Shown: one piece after another, positions 42,371-49,773 of the stretch | Layout: every line of letters starts with the position of its first letter | How positions within the stretch are numbered: position 1 is the stretch's first letter | Position numbers and translations under genes: made by a program | The notes under the pieces: model-generated | What the model was told of the DNA's origin: nothing | Seen by the model: only the letters and a program-made list of their open reading frames with translations | Database searches by the model: none | Assembly: GCA_012026975.1 (NCBI GenBank) | Contig: VEPG01000056.1 | Coordinates: forward strand, 67,871-117,643 | Length of the DNA stretch: 49,773 bases | Source of the DNA: Desulfuromonas sp. | Lineage (GTDB): Bacteria; Desulfobacterota; Desulfuromonadia; Desulfuromonadales; BM103 | Direction: 5' to 3'

Positions 42371-42572
42371 GCCGCAGATAAAAGCGGATAAAGGCGGACA
42401 AACCAAAACATCATTTACAGGGATAAAGGGGATAAATAGGATAACACCAAGTCCTTTCCGGGTTTAAAATGAGAAATTTTGCAGTTCTTGTTTATGGGTT
42501 TTATCCCCTGCATCCCCTTCATCCCTGTAAAATAGATTTTGTCTGATCAGATCTGATCCGCCTTGATCAGCG
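42371..42572. repeat. Intergenic imperfect inverted-repeat element between proB and proA
   Basis: The left arm (42371-42444) and right arm (42499-42572) are imperfect reverse complements of about 74 bases. They share GATAAAGGCGGA-like and TTTACAGGGAT(A/G)AAGGGGAT segments. The ~54-base loop is AT-rich. No transposase is present. It resembles dispersed non-coding repeats of this bacterial group; whether it is mobile or a folded RNA is not known. Confidence 0.75.
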
Positions 42573-42617
42573 TCCCATGTTTTTTTGATTTCAAGTTTTG
42601 CGACAAGGAGTTGAGTC

Positions 42618-43874
42618 ATGACGATAGCGGAGCAGATGGTGAAGGTGGCGAAGGATGCCAGGGCGGCGGCGCAGGTGATGGCCGGACTGTCCACGGCAGC
42701 CAAGAACGACCTGTTGCGCCGCATGGCCGACGCTCTGATCGAGCGGACCGGCGAACTGCTCGACGCCAACGAGAAAGACCTGGCGGCGGCCAGCGAAGCG
42801 GGGCTGGCGGCGGCGATGCTCGACCGTCTGACCCTTGACCCGCAGCGGGTGCGCGCCATGGCCGACGGTTTGCGGGAGGTGGCCGCGCTCCCCGATCCCG
42901 TCGGCGAGGTGACCGGCATGTGGCGGCGCCCCAACGGCCTGCAGGTCGGGCGCATGCGCATTCCGCTGGGGGTCATCGGCATCGTCTTCGAGGCCCGTCC
43001 GAACGTCACCGCCGATGCCGCGGGCCTCTGCCTGAAGAGCGGCAATGCCGTGATCCTGCGCGGCGGCAAGGAAGCCCTTCACTCCAACCTGGCCATCGGC
43101 CGGGTGCTGGGGAACGAACTGGTGCAGCTCGGCCTCCCGGCGACCGCCCTGCAGGTGATCGCCACCACCGACCGCGAAGCCATGCTGGAACTGCTCCGGC
43201 GCGAGGACGAGATCGACCTGATCATCCCGCGCGGCGGCGAGGGGCTGATCCGCTTCGTTGCCGAGCATTCGCGCATTCCGGTGATCAAGCACTACAAGGG
43301 GGTTTGCCACGTCTTCGTCGATGCCAGCGCCGACTTTGCCGAAGCGGAAAAGATCGCCCTGAACGCCAAGGTGCAGCGCCCCGGCGTGTGCAACGCCATG
43401 GAGACGCTGCTGGTTCACAAGGATATTGCCGAGACTTTCATTCCGCGCATCACCGCCGCCATGCGCGGCAGCGGCGTCGAACTGCGCGGCTGTGCCACGA
43501 CCCGGGAATTCGCCCCCGACACCCTTCCGGCAACGGAAGACGACTGGCATGCCGAATATCTCGACCTGATCCTGTCGATTCGCGTTGTGGAGAATCTCGA
43601 CGAGGCGGTCGCCCATATCCGCACCTATGGCTCGCTGCACACCGAGGCAATCGTTACCCGCGACTACGCCAATGCCCAGCGCTTTCTGCGCGAGGTCAAC
43701 TCCAGCGTGGTCGCGGTCAACGCTTCGACCCGTTTCGCCGACGGCAACCAGCTCGGGCTTGGCGCCGAGATCGGCATTTCCACCACCAAACTGCACTCCT
43801 TCGGGCCGATGGGGCTGGAGGATCTGACCACAAGGAAGTTCATCATTTACGGGGATGGGCAGATCCGCCAATGA
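42618..43874 (+). CDS. proA: Glutamate-5-semialdehyde dehydrogenase (gamma-glutamyl phosphate reductase)
   Basis: The protein has 418 residues, normal for ProA. It shows [17 protein letters not shown], the nucleotide-binding [25 protein letters not shown] and the catalytic cysteine in [11 protein letters not shown] (about residue 258). It reduces glutamyl-5-phosphate with NADPH in the second step of proline synthesis. AAGGAG lies 9 bases before ATG 42618. It follows proB across the inverted-repeat element, so the pair may be transcribed together or separately. Confidence 0.98.
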   Translation: MTIAEQMVKVAKDARAAAQVMAGLSTAAKNDLLRRMADALIERTGELLDANEKDLAAASEAGLAAAMLDRLTLDPQRVRAMADGLREVAALPDPVGEVTGMWRRPNGLQVGRMRIPLGVIGIVFEARPNVTADAAGLCLKSGNAVILRGGKEALHSNLAIGRVLGNELVQLGLPATALQVIATTDREAMLELLRREDEIDLIIPRGGEGLIRFVAEHSRIPVIKHYKGVCHVFVDASADFAEAEKIALNAKVQRPGVCNAMETLLVHKDIAETFIPRITAAMRGSGVELRGCATTREFAPDTLPATEDDWHAEYLDLILSIRVVENLDEAVAHIRTYGSLHTEAIVTRDYANAQRFLREVNSSVVAVNASTRFADGNQLGLGAEIGISTTKLHSFGPMGLEDLTTRKFIIYGDGQIRQ

Positions 43875-43876
43875 TC

Positions 43877-43935
43877 GTAGGGGCAGGCCCCTGTGCCTGC
43901 CCTGATGCTGGGCAACCACAGGGGATTGCCCCTAC
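43877..43935. repeat. REP-like palindromic element between proA and nadD
   Basis: GTAGGGGCAGGCCCCTGTG and CACAGGGGATTGCCCCTAC form a long imperfect hairpin. The GTAGGGGCA...TGCCCCTAC form is a widespread intergenic repeat. It fills almost the whole gap, and its right end supplies the only AGG before the nadD start. Confidence 0.8.
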
Positions 43936-43943
43936 AGGTTCGC

Positions 43944-44606
43944 ATGAAGACCGGAATTTTAGGCGGCACCTTCAACCCGATCCACCTTGCGCACCTGCGC
44001 ATTGCCGAGGAGGTGCGCGAAGCGTGCGCCCTGGACGAGGTGCTCTTTATCCCGGCGGCCATTCCGCCGCATAAAGCGCGTCAGGTTGCCGCGTCATTTG
44101 CCGACCGACTGGCCATGGTGCAGGCGGCCATTGCCGACAACCCCGCCTTCAGAGCTTCCGACCTCGAAGCCCGGCGCAGCGGCAAAAGTTTCTCGGTTGA
44201 CACCCTCGAGATTCTCCGGGATGCCGACCCGACGGGAGAACGCTACTTTATCGTGGGGCTCGACTCCTTCAGGGATATCGCCACCTGGAAGGAATACGCC
44301 CGGCTGTTCGAACTCGCCCACATGGTCGTCACCGCCCGCCCCGGCGTGGAACTTCCCGACCCGCTCGCGGCGCTGCCGGTTGCGATGAGAAATGACTTCT
44401 GCTACGATGATCAACTAAAAAAATTGTGGCATCGTTCCGGAAATACCGTGATTTTTCTGGAAGAAACGCGCCTCGACATTTCCTCGACGCTGATCCGCTG
44501 CAAAGTGGCGGCCGGGGAGTCGATCCGCTACCTGGTTCCGCCGGCCGTCGCCGGCCATATCGTCGACCACGGACTTTACCGGACCGTAGAGAAAGGAAAC
44601 CGCTAG
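43944..44606 (+). CDS. nadD: Nicotinate-nucleotide adenylyltransferase
   Basis: The protein has 220 residues from ATG 43944 (MKTGILGGTFNPIHLAHL). The in-frame upstream start at 43893 lies inside the REP-like element and is rejected. The nucleotidyl-transferase motif GGTFNPIHLAHL (residues 6-17) and the C-terminal ISSTLIR are intact, with PPHK between. It adenylates nicotinate mononucleotide in NAD synthesis. The ribosome-binding site is weak (AGG, 6 bases away). The gene abuts rsfS directly, the usual nadD-rsfS-rlmH order. Confidence 0.97.
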   Translation: MKTGILGGTFNPIHLAHLRIAEEVREACALDEVLFIPAAIPPHKARQVAASFADRLAMVQAAIADNPAFRASDLEARRSGKSFSVDTLEILRDADPTGERYFIVGLDSFRDIATWKEYARLFELAHMVVTARPGVELPDPLAALPVAMRNDFCYDDQLKKLWHRSGNTVIFLEETRLDISSTLIRCKVAAGESIRYLVPPAVAGHIVDHGLYRTVEKGNR

Positions 44607-44984
44607 TTGCAAACCATTGACCGGGCGTTGCTCTGTGCCGCCCTTGTGCTTGACAAAAAGGCCTTTAACGTCCGTATCCTGGATGTGCGTCGGATCTCCT
44701 CGCTGACTGATTTTCTGGTACTGGCCTCCGGGGGTTCCGACCGTCAGGTGCAGGCTGCCGCCGAATCGGTTCACCTGGGGCTGAAACAGCAGCACGGCCT
44801 GCGGCCCCTCGGCATCGAAGGATTGAACGAGGGTCGCTGGGCGCTGATCGACTACGGCGATGTCATGGTGCACGTCTTCCAGGAGCCGGTCCGGCAGTTC
44901 TACGACCTCGACGGCTTGTGGCGCGATGCCCCGGAAGTGCCGCTGCCGCCGGAGCTTGCCGCGGTGGCACAGGCGGAGCGGTGA
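44607..44984 (+). CDS. rsfS: Ribosomal silencing factor RsfS
   Basis: The protein has 125 residues, starting at a TTG codon immediately after the nadD stop, with AAAGGAAA 9 bases upstream inside nadD. The family core is clear: LDVRRISSLTDFLVLASG, SDRQVQA, GIEGLNEGRWALIDYGDVMVHVF and RQFYDLDGLW. RsfS binds L14 and blocks subunit joining when nutrients are low. Its last four bases overlap the rlmH GTG, so the two are translationally coupled. Confidence 0.96.
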   Translation: MQTIDRALLCAALVLDKKAFNVRILDVRRISSLTDFLVLASGGSDRQVQAAAESVHLGLKQQHGLRPLGIEGLNEGRWALIDYGDVMVHVFQEPVRQFYDLDGLWRDAPEVPLPPELAAVAQAER

Positions 44985-45454
44985 AGCTTCGCCTCCTCTG
45001 TGTCGGGCGGCTGAGCGAACCTTACCTGCGTGATGGCTGCGCGCTGTTTCAGGAGCGGTTGCGCCACTATCTGCCGCTGACTGTCGAGGAGATCAAGGAG
45101 CACAAGACGGGAAACCGCGGCGATTTGCCACGGGCGATCGCTGCCGAGGGGGAACAGCTGCTGGCGCGCATCCCCGGCGGAGCGTTTGTCGTCGTTCTGG
45201 ACGAACGCGGCCAGGGCTTGGCATCGGAAGGGCTGGCCGAACTGTTGGAACGCCACATGGTTGCCGGCACCGCCGAATGGGTCATGGTGATCGGCGGGGC
45301 GCACGGACTGAGTGAAGAGGTTCGCCGGCGCGCCGACCTGTTGCTTTCGCTCTCAAAGATGACCCTGCCGCATCAGATTGCCCGGCTTCTGCTGCTCGAA
45401 CAGCTCTATCGCGGATGTACCATTATTCGCAACGAACCGTACCATCACCGCTGA
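44981..45454 (+). CDS. rlmH: 23S rRNA (pseudouridine-1915-N3)-methyltransferase RlmH
   Basis: The protein has 157 residues, from GTG 44981 overlapping the rsfS TGA (GTGA). The frame is open further upstream to 44918, but that part duplicates rsfS sequence out of frame. It shows KLRLLCVGRL, FVVVLDERGQGLASEGLA, MVIGGAHGL, LSLSKMTLPHQIARLLLLEQLYRG and the terminal NEPYHH typical of this SPOUT methyltransferase. It modifies helix 69 of 23S rRNA. Confidence 0.97.
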   Translation: MKLRLLCVGRLSEPYLRDGCALFQERLRHYLPLTVEEIKEHKTGNRGDLPRAIAAEGEQLLARIPGGAFVVVLDERGQGLASEGLAELLERHMVAGTAEWVMVIGGAHGLSEEVRRRADLLLSLSKMTLPHQIARLLLLEQLYRGCTIIRNEPYHHR

Positions 45455-45482
45455 CGGGACCGGTACAGGAGAAGAGATAAAC

Positions 45483-45833
45483 ATGGAACGTTTCAACGAC
45501 GTCAAGGAATTGCTGCTGCGCATGCGCGCCGAACTGTTCAGGGAGGTCAGCGAATCGTATGCGACCTGCCGCGAGCTGGGTCAGGACGGGGTTCCCGATA
45601 TCGGCGACATGTCGGCCAACGCCTATAATCGCGACGTGCTTTTCAACCTGAGTGAAGCTCAGCGGCGGCAGATCCTCGATATCGACGCCGCCCTGGAGCG
45701 GATCGCAAAAGGGGAATACGGCGTCTGCATGAATTGCGGCGAATCGATAGCACCGCGCCGGATGGAGGTCCGCCCCTTCTCCCGCTACTGCATCGACTGT
45801 AAAACCGACATTGAAAAGTTCGGGGAGAAGTAA
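45483..45833 (+). CDS. DksA/TraR-family C4 zinc-finger protein
   Basis: The protein has 116 residues from ATG 45483, with AGGAGA 11 bases upstream. An N-terminal helical hairpin (MRAELFREVSESY...NLSEAQRRQILDIDAALERIAKG) is followed by the zinc site C82-x2-C85-x17-C103-x2-C106 (CMNCGESI, YCIDC). It is shorter than classical DksA (about 150), so it may be a DksA paralogue that binds the RNA polymerase secondary channel. Whether it works with ppGpp is not shown. It sits between rlmH and the LapAB-like gene. Confidence 0.92.
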   Translation: MERFNDVKELLLRMRAELFREVSESYATCRELGQDGVPDIGDMSANAYNRDVLFNLSEAQRRQILDIDAALERIAKGEYGVCMNCGESIAPRRMEVRPFSRYCIDCKTDIEKFGEK

Positions 45834-45872
45834 CGCCCCGCTCCATCGCACCGCACCTCAAGGAGAGTGCCG

Positions 45873-47251
45873 ATGACTTTCATGGCCTTCATGCTGCTGA
45901 TCATCCTGTTCGGGGTCTTCTTCCTGTTTTTCTGGAACCTTAACCCCCACGACATCACCATTCACCTGTTCGGCGGCCAGGACGTCACCTATCCGGTCGC
46001 CTTCGTGGTCATTGGCGGCATCCTGATCGGTTTGATCCTTGGTTTCGGCGGCCACATCTACAGCTCCCTGGTATCCCTTTGGAAACACTGGAAACGTGAC
46101 CGGGGGGAAAAGCTGAACCGGGAAGTCAATGCCATCTACCGCGAGGGAGTTGACCAACTGCTCTCCGGCGACCTGAAAAAAGCCCGAGCCCTGCTGCAAA
46201 AAGCCCTTGACCGCGATCCCCGGCGAGTGGAGACGCTTATTGCCCTGGCCAACCTGCACAGCCAGGAAGGAAACCCGGGCGAAGGACTGGCGCAGTTGCG
46301 CAAGGCCCGCGAACTTGACCCGCAGAGCCACGAAGTGCTCTTCAAGGTCGCCGCGCTGCAGGAGGAGCAGGGGCAGGACGAGGGGGCCATTGCCACCTAC
46401 CAGGAAATTATCGGCCGCGAGCGCGACAATCGCAAGGCGCTGCGCAGCCTGCGCGACCTTTATGTCAAACAGCGCCGCTGGAAGGATGCCCTGGACGCCC
46501 AGCGCCTGATTTTCAAGGCCGGGCCGGATACCAGCCACCTGGCCGAGGAGAAGGAGAAACTCCTGTGCCTGCGTTACGAAGTGGCACGGTTGGCCCTGAG
46601 CGACGGTGCGATCGATCTGGCCAAATCGGAATTCAAGGACCTGATCCGGCAGATGCCCGAGTTTACCCCGGCCTGGGTCTCGCTGGGCGATGCGCTCGCG
46701 GCTCAGGGGTACGGCGATGAAGCGATCAAAACCTGGCAGGACGGCTATGTCGCCCAGGGAAAAAGCATTTTCCTCAGCCGGCTCGAAGATTACTTCATGA
46801 ATCGCGAGGATCCCTCGTCGCTGCTCAGCTTTTACCGTAAGATTTTGCTGGAGCGCAGCCACGACCTGATGGTGCGGCTGTTCTACGGCAAGCTTTGCCT
46901 GCGGCTGGAGATGGTCGAGGAAGCGCTCGACCAGTTCCAGGCGATCGAGGGTTCGGGGCTGGAAACCCGCCAGGTCCACATGCTGCTGGCCGAGGCGCAC
47001 CGTCGGCGCAACCGCCTGCACGATGCCATAGCCGAATACCAGAAAGCCCTGGGCATCGGCTCAAGGCTGACGCTGAGCTACGTCTGCGACGCCTGCGGCA
47101 CCCTGTCGGCCGAATGGGACAGCCGTTGTCCGGCCTGCGGGCGTTGGAGCACCATCAGCCTGGTGGATCGCAAGGCCCTGCTGGAAGCGCGGCCGCTCGA
47201 TCTTGACCGCATGGTCGTACATCACGGTGAGCAGAAGGAGTGGTACGGCGC

Positions 47252-47255
<4 letters not shown>
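45873..47255 (+). CDS. LapA-LapB-like inner-membrane TPR protein with rubredoxin-type zinc ribbon
   Basis: The protein has 460 residues. ATG 45873 has AAGGAG 7 bases before it; a GTG at 45867 is less well placed. Two membrane segments (about 4-22 and 41-62) flank [12 protein letters not shown], the LapA/DUF1049 pattern. About eight TPR-like repeats follow, and the C-terminus has CDACG-x10-CPACG, the rubredoxin-like ribbon of LapB (YciM). E. coli has lapA and lapB as separate adjacent genes; here they look fused. LapB controls LPS synthesis by regulating LpxC proteolysis; the same role here is inferred. Its stop overlaps the gpmI start (ATGA). Confidence 0.9.
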
Positions 47256-48787
<1,532 letters not shown>

Positions 48788-48849
48788 CCGGCCTGCGGTG
48801 TGCGGTCCGTTTCTCTTCCGCACGACGCACCGGATGCAATGGAGGAATC

Positions 48850-49581
48850 ATGGGGGTCTGGCGCCACGCCTGGCGCGAGTTGCGTGCCTGTTGCGACCTG
48901 CTGTTGCCGCCGGCCTGCCTGCTGTGCGGGGAGCGGTTGCCCGCCGGAACCCCGGCGATGGAGTTCTGTCCGACCTGCCGATCCGGCCTTCCCCAGCCGG
49001 CGGTTGCCCGCTGCCCGGTCTGCGCGGTCGCCTACCGGACCTTGATACCCGCATCCCACCACTGCGAAGCCTGCCTGCGCCAGCCACCACCGTTCGTCAA
49101 GGTCCATGCCGTCGGCCCTTACGCCGGCACCCTGCAGGATGCCGTGCAGCGCTTCAAATACCACGGGCAACTACCGCTTGAGCGCCCTCTCGGCACCATG
49201 CTGGCCGAAGCCGTGCTGGCCGGCGGGGGCAGCCTCCCCGAACTGGTGATCCCGGTTCCTCTTCACCAAAGCCGGCTGCGGGAGCGCGGCTACAATCAGG
49301 CCCTGCAGCTTTCCCGGCAGGTGGGCAGCGCTCTCGGCATTCCAGTCGCCCCCGCGCTGTTGCACCGGGTGAAGGCCACGGCCGCCCAGCAGGGGTTGGA
49401 TGCAGTGGCCAGGAAAAGTAACCTCAAGGGGGCGTTTGCCGTCACCAGACCGTTCACCGGGCGGCGCCTGCTGCTGGTTGACGACGTGATGACCACCGGC
49501 GCCACCGTCCGGGAGTGCGCCAGCGTGCTGTGCAAGGCCGGCGCAGTGTCGGTCGAGGTGGCCGTGCTGGGAAGAGCCTGA
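48850..49581 (+). CDS. comF: ComF family phosphoribosyltransferase-like protein
   Basis: The protein has 243 residues from ATG 48850, with GGAGG 4 bases upstream. An in-frame ATG at 48784 overlaps gpmI but would add a tail not seen in the family. An N-terminal cysteine-rich region (CLLCG, FCPTC, CPVC, HCEACL) is followed by the phosphoribosyltransferase fold, with VIPVPLHQSRLRERGYNQA and the PRPP loop LLLVDDVMTTGATV. ComF acts in DNA uptake in transformable bacteria; elsewhere its role is unclear. Its TGA overlaps the next ATG (TGATG). Confidence 0.95.
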   Translation: MGVWRHAWRELRACCDLLLPPACLLCGERLPAGTPAMEFCPTCRSGLPQPAVARCPVCAVAYRTLIPASHHCEACLRQPPPFVKVHAVGPYAGTLQDAVQRFKYHGQLPLERPLGTMLAEAVLAGGGSLPELVIPVPLHQSRLRERGYNQALQLSRQVGSALGIPVAPALLHRVKATAAQQGLDAVARKSNLKGAFAVTRPFTGRRLLLVDDVMTTGATVRECASVLCKAGAVSVEVAVLGRA

Positions 49582-49773
49582 TGCCCTTATTGCGTTACTA
49601 CATCACTGGCCACGGTCTGGGCCACGCCAGCCGCTCCTGCCGAATCATCACGGCCCTGACCGGCAGGCATCCCGCCGTCTGCTGCGACGTCGTTTCAGAT
49701 GCCGCCCCCTGGTTTCTGGCCGACAACCTCCCTCCCGCCCTGCCCGTTGCAGTCCGCACCCTCGATATCGGCG
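49581..49773 (+). CDS. Glycosyltransferase-like protein, 5' end only
   Basis: The frame is open from ATG 49581, overlapping the comF stop, to the right edge (64 codons). It begins MPLLRYYITGHGLGHASRS, which resembles the GHGxGHxxR nucleotide-sugar glycosyltransferase or L-arabinokinase N-terminal pattern. Too little is present to assign a substrate. Confidence 0.7.
   Translation, partial: MPLLRYYITGHGLGHASRSCRIITALTGRHPAVCCDVVSDAAPWFLADNLPPALPVAVRTLDIG

Noticed and set aside
42346-42617. Insertion sequence between proB and proA
   Set aside because: There are inverted-repeat arms but no transposase frame and no target duplication that I can see.

Overview
The window reads as the chromosome of a dissimilatory metal-reducing deltaproteobacterium of the Geobacter/Desulfuromonas group (Desulfuromonadia). 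Two things point there: a cluster of exported giant multiheme c-type cytochromes with the Geobacter-type alternation of CX4CH and CXXCH motifs, and the housekeeping order rplU-rpmA-obgE-proB-proA-nadD-rsfS-rlmH-(dksA-like)-(lapAB-like)-gpmI-comF. GC is high in genes and low in the long intergenic regions. The species cannot be named from sequence alone.

Positions 1-38635 form an extracellular electron-transfer region read mainly on the minus strand. It has three transcription units. (A) A giant cytochrome gene starts at 6700 and runs off the left edge. It shows about 49 heme motifs in the visible 2,233 codons and is preceded by a GEMM-I (cyclic-dinucleotide) riboswitch with an intrinsic terminator. 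(B) A tightly packed five-gene operon (28715 to 8157, about 20.6 kb) lies behind a second GEMM-I riboswitch plus terminator. It encodes a 43-motif cytochrome, three beta-sandwich proteins with a single N-terminal heme motif (one also carries a C-terminal hexaheme block), and a cytochrome of about 27 motifs. It ends at a bidirectional terminator shared with a convergent SUMF1-domain gene (7270-8043, plus strand). (C) A MarR-type regulator is followed by two cytochromes (17 and 18 motifs) and a strong palindromic terminator at 29317-29346. The cluster holds roughly 160 potential heme sites. Shared modules (an N-terminal tetraheme block, a C-terminal cap, an Ig-like 'TNND' domain) and near-identical internal tandem duplications suggest that these genes grow by module shuffling and recombination.

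Positions 38636-39475 are AT-rich and hold no gene I can support, but they end in a near-consensus sigma-70 promoter for rplU. Positions 39476-49773 are a plus-strand housekeeping block: ribosomal proteins L21 and L27, ObgE, the proline pathway enzymes ProB and ProA, NadD, RsfS, RlmH, a DksA/TraR zinc-finger protein, a LapA-LapB-like fusion, GpmI, ComF and the start of a glycosyltransferase-like gene. From rsfS on, genes overlap or nearly abut. Two intergenic repeat elements lie in this block, between proB and proA and between proA and nadD.

Most very long plus-strand open frames across the cytochrome genes are antisense shadows. Several gene starts were moved inward on ribosome-binding-site and signal-peptide grounds; the reasons are given in each entry. 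Heme counts were made by eye from translations and may be off by one or two.
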